From Patiria pectinifera (Eukaryota > Echinodermata > Asteroidea > Valvatida > Asterinidae), in NCBI GenBank assembly GCA_029964075.1, contig CM057135.1:15154863-15218862 (forward strand): 64,000 nt of DNA, in the 5' to 3' direction. This document shows positions 32,861 through 43,698 of the stretch, piece after piece. How positions within the stretch are numbered: the first letter of the stretch is position 1; the number at the start of each line of letters is the position of its first letter. The position numbers were made by a program, and so were the translations under genes. The notes beneath the pieces were generated by a model, which was not told the origin of the DNA, did no database searches, and was given only the letters and a program-made list of their open reading frames with translations.

Positions 32861-35800
32861 ATGGTGACTTATGAGATGAAGCCAATCGTTAAGGGATTTT
32901 CTAGATGGAATAAAGCAACGCTGCGTGATTACGTCCAGCGATATAATATACCGTACAATCAAAATGTTGCTCTTACGCGTAAAGTCTACATCAACGGGAT
33001 AAAAAAATACGAAGCTCAATTTAAAAACTTGAGGAAAAAGAAGCTACATGAGCTCAAACAGATTGTAGACGATTATGATCTAGAATATAACCCGTCGGGT
33101 TATAAAGGTCGATTTTTAAAAAAAGAATTACTCTTGGCGATTCAAAACTCTAGGCAACCCGAGGATTTTCAAGAGGCTGAGTTTAGAGCGACGAGGAGAT
33201 TAAGAAACAACTTTAGAAACTGGGAACTGATTCCTAGACTTTTTAACGACGATTTAGTCAGATTTTTTGATACACACAAAGATCAAATAGTAAATAAAAT
33301 CAAGTCAGAATTGAGAGAGCTGAGAGGTTTAAAAATGGAGCTCACAATCAAAATAAAATACGAAAAAACCAAACCAGATGGTACGATAGAAACGATCGAA
33401 GCTACACATTATACCGATCAGAGAGTCGTTTTAAATCAAAGTCAAATAAAACAGGTTTTAAAAGAAGACATCGACCAGCTATTTAAAAAGGATGAAAGGT
33501 ATACGAATCAAGGATCGGGTTGGGTTTTAAAAAAGATAATGGCGTTGTATATCAACATCAACAGGTTTAACCCCGTGAGGGGCAGTTCTTACATAGACCT
33601 ACCCCCACATATCAAAAGAAAGCAGGCGATGATTAACATTAAAAACAAAGACGACGAGTGTTTGAGATGGTGTTTGAGAGCCGCTCTTGCCTTGTATACG
33701 GATAAAGTAAAAAATAACATAAAAAACGACCCCAAATATAGCCCTCGCAAAGACAGACCTAGTATTTACACCAAAGACGACGGACTCAAATTTAAAGGCG
33801 TAGACTTTCCAACACCGATCGACCAGATACCAAAGATAGAAAGACAAAATAATTTAACGATAAACGTATACGGTTATGAGGGGGAAATATATCCCTTATA
33901 CGTGTCTAAAAACTATAAACCAGAGTCACGCCCTATCGATCTGTTTTTGTTTTCTGAGGGCGACAAGCATCACTACTGCTGGATAAATAATTTTTCGAGA
34001 TTGATTTACAACGTTACAAAACATAAAAGTAAGAAATATTTTTGTCGAAGGTGTCTGTGTCATTATAGAACGCAAGTAAAATTAGATAGACACATGACCG
34101 ATTGTAACGGTATAGATACACATCCGTCAAAGATTGTATTTCCTACCGCTAAGCGAAAATATGTAAATAACGAGTGGATAGTCGACGAAAACGATGTGCC
34201 AATATTAGAATTTAAAAACTACAGGTTTAAACAAAAAGCACCGTTTGTGGTTTACGCCGACTTTGAATCGATATTAGAAAAAAACTCGGACGATAAAAAG
34301 GACAACACGCAAAAGACAAACATTCACAAAGCAAGCGGTTACTTGCTAGTTGTCGTCCGATGCGACGGCACCAATGTGTATCAAGAGACTTATAGAGGTA
34401 AAGATGCCGCATCAAAGTTTGTCAATAAAATGTTAAAAATACAAAGCGACATAAATTGCATATTTAAAAAAACCCCAACCCATGAAATTTAACGAGCGAG
34501 CTAAAGAACATCATGATAAAACAAGCACGTGTTGGATTTGCGAGAAACCAAGTTATCCGAATTACTCAAGCAACTGTCAGTGCCAGAAACCCAAAAAACC
34601 AAAAACAGAAAAACAAATAAAAGAACATCAGTACGAAAACAAAAATGGATTTACCGAGTCTAAATGTCTCGAATGCAAAAAGAAAATCAACAAATTTAGA
34701 AAGGTGAGAGATCACTGCCACGTCACGGGTAGATATAGAGGTGCCGCGCACGCCTACTGCAATCTAAAATTACAAGTTAAACCAGGTTTTACCCCCATAC
34801 CGGTCGTCTTTCACAATCTGCAAAATTACGACGCTCACTTGATCATGCAGAGTATTTCAGAGTACGATGACGAGAAGGAAATACAAGTTATCGCTAGAAA
34901 TTCGGAAAAGTATATTTCGTTTTCGATCGGAAATATGCGATTTATAGACTCGTTTAATTTTATGGCGTCTTCGTTGGATAGATTATCTAAAGCTTGTCCA
35001 AGAGAGTCGTTTAAACTACTCAGAGAACATTTTAATCGTCAAAACATCTACTCGTTGTTACAAAAAGGAGTTTATCCATATGAATACATGGACTCGATTG
35101 ACAGATTTCAAGAGACAAGCCTACCCCCCATCGAACAATTTTACAGCAGCCTAAAAGACGAAAATATATCGCGAGAGGACTACGACAGAGCTAAACTGAC
35201 GTGGAACGAGTTTAAAGTTAAAAACATGGGGGAATATCACGATTTGTACGTCACTACCGATATGTTATTACTGGCTTGCGTATTTGAAAACTTTAGGCTA
35301 ACGTGTATTACAAACTACGCGTTAGATCCTGCTAATTACTACACAGCACCAGGATTGTCGTGGGATGCCTTGTTAAAACAAGATGGTATCTCGAGCGTGG
35401 GTGGTATGAGATACTACAAAGCCAACAACAAATACCTACCCGACCATAATCCAAACGAGCCGTCGAGTTACATCACCTACCTCGATGCAAACAATCTGTA
35501 CGGCTGGGCCATGAGTCAATACCTGCCGTACAAAGACTTTAAATGGGCGTCTACAAAAACGTTTACCGAGTCCAAGATATTATCTCTCAGGAAAACGTCA
35601 AACACCGGTTACTGCTTCGAAGTAGACCTCGATTACCCGGACAATCTCCACGACCTGCACAACGATATCCCCCTAGCGCCAGAAAACATTGTCATACCAA
35701 AAGAATGGATGTCTGATTATCAAAACGAATGATTAGATACCGAACCTAATAGCAACGTGCAAAAATTAACGTGTACCCTTAATCCTAAACAAAAATATGT

Positions 35801-36788
35801 TTTGCACTACGTCACGTTGCAGTTGTATCTCAAACTCGGCTTGAAACTTAAAAAGGTGCATCGAGTGCTGCAATTTAAACAAGCGCCTTGGATGGCATCT
35901 TATATCGACAAAAACACGCAACTCCGAACAAAAGCAACCTCTGATTTTGAGAAAGACTTTTTTAAACTGATGAACAACAGCGTGTTTGGTAAGACGATGG
36001 AAAACGTCAGAAACCGAATCGACGGTTACCTACTCAGAGACAGTAACGATGACGATCGAGATAAATACCAAAAAATTATACAGAAACCGAGCTACAAAAC
36101 GACGACGTCATTTTCAGAATGCAAATTGTCATTTGTCGAAAAGAACAAGACTAAAACCGTGTTAAACAAACCAATCTATTGCGGAGTGAGTATCTTGGAT
36201 CTCTCAAAGACGCTGATGTACGATTTTTATTACAACCATTTGAAAGACAAGTACAAAGAGAAAATCAGGTTGATGTACACAGATACAGACAGTTTGGTAC
36301 TCGTAGTGCACACGGACGACGTTTACAAAGATATGCAGCAAAACGGACAACAATACGACCTTTCGAATTATCCGACAGATCATCCTTTGTACGACCCAAC
36401 CAATAAGAAAGTGATCGGTAAATTTAAAGACGAGTTTGGAGGTAAAATAATCAAAGAAGTCGTTTGTATAAGACCTAAAATGTACTCGATTTTAACCGCT
36501 GACATCAACTTGAAAAAAGCCAAGGGTGTCACAAAATCGGTCACCTCTAAGAAATTAAAACACCGACACTATTACGGCTGCATCTTAAACAAGAAATCTC
36601 ATTACGAAACCATGACTCACATTAGATCGGAAAATCACATTCTTTACACCGTATCTCAAAATAAACTGTCGTTGAGTCCGTTGGACACAAAGAGGTACAT
36701 TTTACCGGATGGAATACACACGCTCGCTTATGGTCACCGTAATCTAGATATTGTTACGAACCCAGAATGCTTGATTATGGAAATCTAG
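32861..36788 (+). pseudogene. Copy B: protein-primed-type DNA polymerase B
   Basis: The element's replicative polymerase, about 1,300 codons. Start at 32,861. The N-terminal third has repeated charged helices and a C-x2-C/H-x-C zinc-like motif near 34,043-34,105. Exonuclease I is VVYADFES (about 34,250), II HNLQNYDAH (about 34,811) and III YHDLYVTTD (about 35,236). Between I and II lies an endonuclease VII-like Cys/His insert (CWICEK ... CLECKK ... DHCHVTGRYRGAAHAYC, 34,528-34,760). Polymerase motif A is DANNLYG (35,484), B KLMNNSVFGKT (about 35,967) and C YTDTDS (36,276-36,293), all with their key residues. Lesions: a frameshift in an A/C run at about 34,465-34,480, a TGA at 35,730, and an LTR inserted after codon 'NLD' at 36,752. 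The last dozen codons as read belong to the LTR; the native stop now lies at 38,489-38,491. Confidence 0.95.
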
Positions 36789-38480
36789 CGCCCTCTGGGT
36801 TCACTCTGTCCATGAAGTACATAATCTTCTTGTTGTCTTTTATAGTTCCTGTATTTAACCCATTTATCGTAAATTGCCAACTTGTACTTTTATTCCCAGG
36901 GTCTCTTACCAAGCACAGCGCATGATGCAATACCACGCGCGCTACTATATGCATTATTCATGTAACGATGTACATGTGCGCGACTGACCACACCTCCCTT
37001 CGCCTCAGCGAGCTAAGTTCCTTTCCCCATAGCATGCGTGCTTTGGCATTCTCCGAGAGACTGCTCAGCGGCACGCAGCAATTCTCTCCCCCGTGTGTTA
37101 CCCATGAACACTAACTGGAATTCTCGGTCCAGTTTTCCAGTCCCGTACTTAGCTCGAGGGAATGGAATGTTACCCTTGCGTGGTCGCGTAGCTGGGCGTG
37201 GTAAGACATCCTGTGATGTAAATAACCTGTGACACAGTAACCGTTTAGCTTGTCACTCACTCCGTCAAGGTTGCTCGAGATGTTGTGTAAACACTTTTGC
37301 ACTCTGATCTAACTATTTGCACACTTCTCTCTCCATGTTTTCCCTTATGTAATTGCACACGTTTCTAGTCTCTTGCACTAGGCACTCTTAGTAAATCATG
37401 TGACTAGTCATGTGACCCTTAGACATGGAAGATTACTATTGGTTAATTCCTAAATCAGTGCTCATGCATTATTTAATCCCGAGACTTCTACTGCCTATAA
37501 ATACCGGAGGTTTCCTCACTTTCGGCAGTGCGGCGAACCACGAAACCAATGTAGTGCGAACGAACCCTAAACCCAAAGTTGTGCGGCGAACTTATATGTT
37601 GTGCGGTAAATCGTATGATGTGCGGCGAACTCGACTCTGACAGACCGATTGTTGTGCGACTCTTGTCACTACGAAGCATCGGCTTCCCTTGGTGGTTGAG
37701 GCGCGGTGAAGTAATAGTGCAATCACTAGTACTAGTGTTATTATGAAGCATCCTTCTCCTAGATCCCTCGAGGAGTGTGTAGAAGCTGGTGAAATAGTAA
37801 TACACTAGTCCCAATGGTGCTGTGCGGTTTCGAATGGCCATTGGACTGCTAGTCTTAGCTTGAACATGTTGTGCGGTTGTCTGGTGTTCTAGCCCAGCCA
37901 GAGCTAGTTCATCCCCGTCACCACAGCGGACCGCTCCCGCTGTGGCCAGCCGGCTCCCCGTAGCCATTCCCCCCGTAGTTCAGCTATGCTAGCCCGGTCT
38001 TGTCATAAACACTATCCTTGGTGCATAGTGCCTCGACTGACCTTGGATACCCGATACGCCACATGCACACTTTGGTTTGAACTGTAGTGCGGCCTGGTAC
38101 ACTTGCTGGCCCCGTCCAGTTACCGTTGCCTCCCCGGTCACCGTAGCGGACCGCTCCCGCTTCGGTCTGACCGTCGATAACCCGTACCGTGCCGGTGCCC
38201 ACTCACTTCGTATTGGTTGACATGGTTTTGCCATAGTACGTAGTACATGTATAGACTTTGTAGACGCCAACCCGTTATCTCTATGACACTACCAAAGACT
38301 ACCGAAAGGAGAAACCCTACAGGTTGATGAAATCTAACAAAGTTATGTAAAGTGAAGAGATGAATAAATCAGTGTATTGACATGTGTGACTGTCACCCCA
38401 AAGCTCTGTTTCCCTCCAACTTATTGAATTATTGTTGATTCTAATAAATATTTCATGAACTGCTATTAGGGAACGCAACA
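36752..38480 (+). mobile_element. Solo LTR (1,729 bp) inside the polymerase 3' end
   Basis: It begins TGTTACG and ends CGCAACA (imperfect inverted ends) and is flanked by ATAT on both sides (36,748-36,751 and 38,481-38,484), a 4-bp duplication. Inside are a TATAAATA at about 37,496 and AATAAA near 38,362, as expected for a retroviral-type LTR. No internal coding region remains, so it arose by LTR-LTR recombination. The strand is assigned from the TATA and polyadenylation signals. Copy A has no such insert. Superfamily uncertain (Gypsy-like or BEL-like). Confidence 0.8.
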
Positions 38481-38483
38481 ATA

Positions 38484-39490
38484 TTAATTAGGCGGTAATT
38501 GCGTGTCCTCGGGAACGACTTGAAGCTCTTGTCTCACAAAACTCCTTTTTGGGCCGTCTTGCAGGTAATAAAGAGTAGGACCCGTCGTGACTTTTTTACC
38601 TTCAATCATTTTAAATTGACTCGTTCTTTTTTCCACGTTGAAGATGTCTACGCTCCAAATGGGATATGTGGCTCTTCTCGCAGTTCCACCCTCTTGCTCA
38701 CCCGGGTAATATAAATATCTAACCATAGCGTCTTGCGGTAATTGTTGCTCTTTTGTTTTAACGGGGTTAGCCGGCGATTGCCGGACCTGTTTTAGTTTAA
38801 CCGCCTCTGACGGCGCTTTAGCTATTAATCTCGTCGTTTCATCGTTTATAGCTTTGATCACGCCGGGTAACGCTCGACCCATTGCGTGTTTCTACTCTCG
38901 GGATTTAACATTTCTTGAGCGTACTAATGACCAAACAGTCTCTCGGCTAGCGTTCGATTAAATCTTTCTACGATACCCTGCGATCGGTGGTTTCCGGGTT
39001 CGCCTACGATAATCTCGACGTTTTTTGAGGCAATCCATTTTTAAATGCTCCTTTAAATTCGGTACCGGCGTCTACTCTCAACGTTTTAGGGTCACTCAAA
39101 GGCGATCTCGCGTAAATCTTGACGATAGCATCTCGCGTGGAATCTGCCGTTTTAGAAACCAAAGGTTCTGCTTCGTGGTATCGACTCGCAACGTCGACAA
39201 CCGTCAACGCGTATTTATAAGTCTTGCGTTTTACTTTATCCCAGGGTAGGTATAGCACATCCATTTGGTGAAAGTCGTTTGGTGTTTCAAACTCTCGCGA
39301 TGTACTCGTACGTCTGGGTACATACGCAGGACCCGGTAGATAAATTTGCCATATCGCTTGTTTTTTAAGCCAATCTCTGATTACCTTTTTATCGATTTTG
39401 GTTTTATCGTGTAAATGCTCGACGGCGCTTTCACCTCTCCAATAACCGCTCGGGCTATAATACAGTTTAGATAATGTTTTTATCAGTTAT
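38484..39490 (-). pseudogene. Copy B: retroviral-type (Polinton) integrase
   Basis: DDE integrase that inserts the element. On the minus strand from about 39,490: LSKLYYSPSGYW and an N-terminal segment with WLKKQAIWQIYLPGPAYVPR, then the core with the first Asp (LTVVDVASRYHEA), the second (LRVDAGTEF) and Glu (IVERFNRTLAERL). The C-terminal domain has VRYLYYPGEQEGGTARRAT and GPKRSFVRQELQVVPED. Lesions: a frameshift at about 39,045, a TAG after FGH at about 38,927, and a one-base loss at about 38,880. No ATG is found at the position used in copy C (MDTLQKL), so the start is also lost. The stop (38,484-38,486) lies beside the native polymerase stop, so the two genes are convergent. Confidence 0.93.
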
Positions 39491-39527
39491 TATAATAATA
39501 ATTTAAACGGCTTTATACATTAAATAG

Positions 39528-39944
39528 ATGGCGTCAGCTGTTGTAATGATGGTTGGAGGTGCGATCATAAACCCCTTAGCTTTTTCGGGTTCAAACTTTT
39601 TATTTTCAAGTCTAAGGGATGATGGCAGCGAAGAGCGTAAGAGACACGATTTAGCGACAGAACAACTCTCAGCCTCCAGATATCGGTGGCAACGAGAACG
39701 AACGAAACGACTCGATTTTCTCAACGAACGTATCAGAAAACAAAATGCCTCTAAAGAAACATTTTCCAACGTAGACCAAGCGTTGCGTTACTACAACGAA
39801 ATGACCGGAGAAAACGTCGAGTTACCCCGCGAACCCTAACTTGAAGATTTTTACGAACCTAGCGACCAACAAATAGAAAAAGAACTGGCGTTTATCGCGG
39901 GAGGAACGCTATTGGTGGGCCTATTGGCTTACAAATATCTTTAA
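39528..39944 (+). pseudogene. Copy B: small Polinton-type membrane protein
   Basis: 138 codons. It has an N-terminal hydrophobic segment (MMVGGAIINPLAFSGSNFLF), a charged helix (RKRHDLATEQLSASRYRWQR), then YYNEMTGENVELPREP. A stop TAA at 39,837-39,839 falls where copy C has Lys. After it the frame continues with LEDFYEPSDQQIEKELAFIA and a C-terminal hydrophobic stretch to the natural stop at 39,942-39,944. The family recurs in Polintons next to the capsid gene. Its role is unknown; two membrane segments suggest a virion membrane or assembly role. Confidence 0.75.
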
Positions 39945-39949
39945 ATTTA

Positions 39950-39966
39950 AAACTCGTATAAATAAA
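39950..39966 (+). promoter_or_regulatory. AT-rich start-proximal motif (capsid gene)
   Basis: CGTATAAATAAA directly precedes the ATG at 39,967. The same spacing and motif are seen before several other genes of the element. Confidence 0.45.
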
Positions 39967-41238
39967 ATGATTGCGTATGGAAAAAAGCTCAATCCCAGCA
40001 GGCTATTAAAAATACCCAGATCTATCAAGGGTGAGAGAAAAGAGGTGGTCATTACCCACAATCCTAGTAGTATATCGGCGAGGCAAACGCTGAGGGTCAA
40101 GTTTCCTCAATTGGGTGTAGACGACGTGATAGTACCCGGCACTTGTAAACTAGCTTTTAATTTAGAACTCGAAGGTGGAAGTGACAACAATAGAACCATT
40201 TTTAGCAATTTGGCCAGAAATTTAGTCAGCGAAATCAGCGTCAGGCTTCAAGGTCACGAAATTATAAGTTATCGTCACGCCGACGTGTATCACAATTTTA
40301 AAGACAATTGGCTCAACAGCTCGACGACTCGAAACATGGCGTACTCGGGCATAGAAAAAGAAAATGTGTCTAAACTAAGAACTGGAGCTCAAGATGCTAA
40401 CGCGGGCGCCAACAGCGGTAAAGATAAAGCTATCGCGGATGCCTATGGTAACAGATATTGCATTCCCCTAGACATTGACATACTGACTTCACATCACCCT
40501 TTTTACCCCAGCGGTTTAAACCAACCTCTGACGTACGAGATAAAGTTTAACGATCACGATAAAGTAGTCAACAGTTCAGATACGGCGGCGATGTATTCTA
40601 TCTCAGACTTGTCTCTCGAATACGAAGTGGTGACCAACAGAGACCTAGCTAACACCATCAGGAATAAACACAATAGCGGGATAATGCAATATCTGTTTGA
40701 TAAAATCCACTCGCTAGAAGTTAGATCTGTCAACAAATTGGACACGCTTTGGAACGTCAGCGTTAATCAACCCATCAGGAGTCTCAAGGGTATTTTGTTT
40801 TTGTTTAAAGATCCCGCTGAGAAAAATCCGCAGCGGTTTTATAATCCAAAACTAACCAAAACATCGGTGACTGTAGAAGGTAAACCCAATCAACTCTACA
40901 GTCAAGGCATGTCTCAGTATCAACACTGGAACGAAATTATCAAGTTCTTTGGAGACAGCGATACCGAAAGCGGGCGCGGAGTAGCTAAAGACTTAAATAT
41001 GACGGGTTGTGACCTCGGAGACTATCTAAAAAACAAGTACGGTCTGTGGCTCGATTTTAGAAGTAACGACGACAATTCTGCTCACGGATCTGGTAGGAAA
41101 ATCGGAGACGGAGGAGGCATCAACATTCAATTCACCAGAGAAGCCGAAAGTGAAGGTGACCTCACGATGTACGTCTTTTTGGTCATGGATGCTCAATTGA
41201 ACTTGGAACACGGGAATTTTAAATCTCTGTTAAGTTAA
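39967..41238 (+). CDS. Copy B: major capsid protein (hexon, double jelly-roll type)
   Basis: 423 codons, the only large gene of copy B with an uninterrupted frame. It begins MIAYGKKLNPSRLLKIPRSI, and the TTHNPSS-like ITHNPSSISARQTL, FPQLGVDDVIVPGTCKLAF and NLARNLVSEISVRLQ blocks follow. The middle has SHHPFYPSGLNQPL and SLKGILFLFKDPAEKNPQRF, and the end YVFLVMDAQLNLEHG. Beta-rich, moderately hydrophobic strands and the position before the ATPase fit the Polinton/adintovirus hexon. The call rests on family recognition and position, as a fold cannot be shown by eye. The ATPase ATG follows the stop directly, so the two are probably co-expressed. Confidence 0.78.
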   Translation: MIAYGKKLNPSRLLKIPRSIKGERKEVVITHNPSSISARQTLRVKFPQLGVDDVIVPGTCKLAFNLELEGGSDNNRTIFSNLARNLVSEISVRLQGHEIISYRHADVYHNFKDNWLNSSTTRNMAYSGIEKENVSKLRTGAQDANAGANSGKDKAIADAYGNRYCIPLDIDILTSHHPFYPSGLNQPLTYEIKFNDHDKVVNSSDTAAMYSISDLSLEYEVVTNRDLANTIRNKHNSGIMQYLFDKIHSLEVRSVNKLDTLWNVSVNQPIRSLKGILFLFKDPAEKNPQRFYNPKLTKTSVTVEGKPNQLYSQGMSQYQHWNEIIKFFGDSDTESGRGVAKDLNMTGCDLGDYLKNKYGLWLDFRSNDDNSAHGSGRKIGDGGGINIQFTREAESEGDLTMYVFLVMDAQLNLEHGNFKSLLS

Positions 41239-41784
41239 ATGGCACAGCCGCATTGCGCTTTAATCGTCGGCACATTTGAAGCGATAGTCATCATTTGCCC
41301 TACCATATTTAAAAACAAAACGTACATCGAAAGAAAGTGGATTCAAGCAGATCCAGAGGTATACCTCTGCGATCCGGAATTGTACAAGATGACGCTCAAC
41401 GAAGCGATCGATATTTACAGTAAAATATTCGAAGGTGTTGCCACGCTGTTTATCGTGGACGATTGCTCTTCGGATCAAGAGATTAAATATCGTAAAAAGA
41501 CGTGCGCTTTAAACAAAATGGCGTTTAGCGGAAGACACGTAAATCACAGCTGTTGGTTACTGACCCAAAAGTACAACAGCGTTTTAAAAGATTATAGAGA
41601 AAACACGGCTTGGTTGGCGTTATTTTACTGCAAAGATAAAACATCGTTTGATCAAGCGTTAGACGAAAATGACGTCGTACCCATTGAAGAACGAGATTAT
41701 ATAAAACGACGTTTGAGAGATGTGAAATATAGTAAATTGGTCGTATACACCGAACCTCCAGTTAGTTACGAGCTACTTGAGTAG
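41239..41784 (+). pseudogene. Copy B: genome-packaging ATPase (FtsK/HerA type) lacking Walker A
   Basis: 181 codons. It starts MAQPHCALIVG and then jumps to TFEAIVIICPTIFKNKTY. The P-loop (GxxxxGKT/S) expected right after ALIVG is absent, so a small in-frame deletion of a few dozen codons is likely. Walker B is TLFIVDDCSS (residues about 69-78). AFSGRHVNHSCWLLTQKYNS and WLALFYCKDKTSFDQAL are the conserved sensor and C-terminal blocks of A32/Polinton-type packaging ATPases. The frame is otherwise intact. Without Walker A it should not bind ATP. Copy A keeps only part of the gene, so the P-loop cannot be compared there. Confidence 0.8.
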
Positions 41785-42112
41785 GTTAATAACCTAACTG
41801 CTTAACTAAATTAAGCTAGGTGCTTAACTAAATTAAGCTAGGTGCTCAAGTTAAATTACCTAGCTGCTTAACTAATAAGACCTACTTGAGTAGCAACCTA
41901 TTTAACAAGCTACACATGTATTACAATTTGTTAATCAACAAACGTCAACAAAATACATTTTGTTGTAAGTAAATGATAGCAATATTTGAGTATTTGCAGT
42001 TTTTGGCTATTATCATCATATCGCTTAATTTATCGTTTTACACCTACGAATACCTTTGCTTTTGTAACAACGTTGCAACAGCTACAACAAAATTAAATTC
42101 GTTTCTAATTAA
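41785..42112 (+). repeat. Short repeats and AT-rich leader
   Basis: TGCTTAACTAAATTAAGCTAGG occurs twice in tandem at about 41,798-41,842, with related units up to 41,880. 41,940-42,112 is AT-rich with no gene longer than a few dozen codons (a short hydrophobic frame near 41,974-42,090 could be noise). Confidence 0.6.
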
Positions 42113-42688
42113 ATGGAGGACCTAAAACTGACTTTAACCGAACAAGATCACAACGCAGAACATAAAGATCGTTTGTGCGGTGTCGTAGCAGCCGGAAACT
42201 CTAGAAAGTACTTGGAAAAGGAATACACCGTTAAACATATCGAAGCTCTTGACAGTAAAGAACTCGACAAGCTGTATCATCTGTACGAAACTAAATTTGG
42301 AAATGAAATTGTTCAAACCGTTGGTAAATACACTTTAAGTCTATTTTCGAGAGTGTTAGCTGTGGTTACACCCGTACAAGTTTTAGGATATAACGTCACT
42401 ATAGATTCTGAAGAAGAACTCACCAACGACTTGAGTTCCGATCCTATTATAAGCGCGAGTATGGCTTGTATGTTGAGCGACGTTTGTTACAAGTACGGAA
42501 CTTTAATATCACCCCTAGTTGCTACGATTATCACAACAAAACATTTAAAATTTAATAAACCTAATATAATAAATGGAAGATCAGAAAGCAGCGACAGCAA
42601 CGCCTGCAGCTCAACCAGCAGAGACAGAGACGCCCCCACCGATAAAAGCAACGTCGTCACCGACGGTAACGAGAGTGACCAAGACTAA
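42113..42688 (+). CDS. Copy B: Polinton-type protein of unknown function
   Basis: 191 codons with ATG at 42,113. It has an N-terminal acidic part, then ELDKLYHLYETKFGNEIVQT, a hydrophobic segment (YTLSLFSRVLAVVTPVQVLG) and ISASMACMLSDVCYKYGTLI with Cys residues. The last 38 codons overlap the next gene in another frame and are low-complexity Ser/Asp, so the native end may be nearer 42,560. I recall similar proteins in other Polintons but know no function. Absent from copy A by deletion. Confidence 0.6.
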   Translation: MEDLKLTLTEQDHNAEHKDRLCGVVAAGNSRKYLEKEYTVKHIEALDSKELDKLYHLYETKFGNEIVQTVGKYTLSLFSRVLAVVTPVQVLGYNVTIDSEEELTNDLSSDPIISASMACMLSDVCYKYGTLISPLVATIITTKHLKFNKPNIINGRSESSDSNACSSTSRDRDAPTDKSNVVTDGNESDQD

Positions 42689-42938
42689 AAATCCTAAACG
42701 AATACAGCAGGGTAAAGCTTTAGCCGAGCACAATAGACAGATGAAATTAAAATTAGCCAAAATGAACGTAACATCGGACGAAGCTACGAGCTCACCAGAC
42801 TACAACTCTTGGGCGATGTGGGGGGCTATAGCGTCTATAATAGGGGTGGGGCTGCTGGTACTAAAAAGTAAGGCAACTGCGCCGGTAGTCACGCAACCCA
42901 CTACACCCAGCGTCCCCAAAACGCTAGACATGGAATAA
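42573..42938 (+). CDS. Copy B: small basic membrane protein, possibly minor virion protein
   Basis: 121 codons. It has a Pro/Ala/Thr-rich N-terminus, a basic patch KTKNPKRIQQGKALAEHNRQ, a single hydrophobic segment (WAMWGAIASIIGVGLLVLK) and a Thr/Pro C-terminus. The start is preceded by CTAATATAATAA. The same layout is seen in copy A. Its role is unknown. A basic stretch plus one membrane segment would fit a DNA-binding or membrane-active virion protein, which is an inference. Confidence 0.65.
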   Translation: MEDQKAATATPAAQPAETETPPPIKATSSPTVTRVTKTKNPKRIQQGKALAEHNRQMKLKLAKMNVTSDEATSSPDYNSWAMWGAIASIIGVGLLVLKSKATAPVVTQPTTPSVPKTLDME

Positions 42939-42971
42939 AACAGCAATTTAAAAATTGTTATATTAAAAACG

Positions 42972-43214
42972 ATGAGTAACTTTGACACCAACGGAATAGC
43001 TAATACGATTTACCACGGAGCCGTCATATCGGGTCTTTCGATGGGATATGCCATGGTAGGAGCTAAACTACTCAAAATGAAACCGCCGGATTTAAACAAA
43101 CTAAGCGTAGAAGATGCGGCTAAATTGACGGGCATTATAAGTGGAGCTCTGGCCACGCAAAATTGGTTGGTGACCCAGGGTATACTACCGGGCAGTATAA
43201 TGAAAACGGCATAA
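42972..43214 (+). CDS. Copy B: small hydrophobic protein
   Basis: 80 codons. SNFDTNGIANTIYHGAVISG, a hydrophobic helix through MGYAMVGAKLL, then KLTGIISGALATQNWLVTQG. It is preceded by GTTATATTAAAAACG. Copy A has the first 30 codons fused to the next-but-one gene. Function unknown; a membrane protein is likely. Confidence 0.6.
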   Translation: MSNFDTNGIANTIYHGAVISGLSMGYAMVGAKLLKMKPPDLNKLSVEDAAKLTGIISGALATQNWLVTQGILPGSIMKTA

Positions 43215-43236
43215 TTTAAATATGTTTATTAAATAA

Positions 43237-43698
43237 ATGGATGGAGAAGGATTTTACGATCCAGACTATGAAAGAACAGATAATAACAGTGATGATGAAG
43301 CAGAGACCAATCTGGATTGGGACGATACTTTTGATAATACCCAACTTCCACCGGTAGACACAGAAAGCGTCCTTGGCACGGGTACAATAAGCAGTTTATC
43401 TATAGAACTAATAAAAGAAGATGTTGATTCATTTTACAAACAAAATAATATAGACTCCGCGTTTATCGACCCCAACGATTTTGAAATTGGTAAAGACAGA
43501 AATCTATACGTTAAAACATATAAAGGTCGAGAACCATTATCTTATAGACGAGGTGGTCAAAGAATATATTACAAATCAAGTACCTTACAAAGTAAATATG
43601 GTACCGCATTTATTCGCGACACCCTCAAAATCGCTGACTATAAACCAACACTACTTGCCAAACTAAAAGATAAACTCGAAAAAGTCTTCAGACGTTAA
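43237..43698 (+). CDS. Copy B: acidic protein of unknown function
   Basis: 153 codons. The N-terminus is Asp/Glu-rich (DGEGFYDPDYERTDNNSDDE). The C-terminal half has GKDRNLYVKTYKGREPLSYR, SKYGTAFIRDTLKIADYKP and a Lys/Leu tail. It is preceded by GTTTATTAAATAA. It resembles a recurrent Polinton protein with the SKYG-x-x-FIRD block. Function unknown. Lost from copy A by deletion. Confidence 0.6.
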   Translation: MDGEGFYDPDYERTDNNSDDEAETNLDWDDTFDNTQLPPVDTESVLGTGTISSLSIELIKEDVDSFYKQNNIDSAFIDPNDFEIGKDRNLYVKTYKGREPLSYRRGGQRIYYKSSTLQSKYGTAFIRDTLKIADYKPTLLAKLKDKLEKVFRR

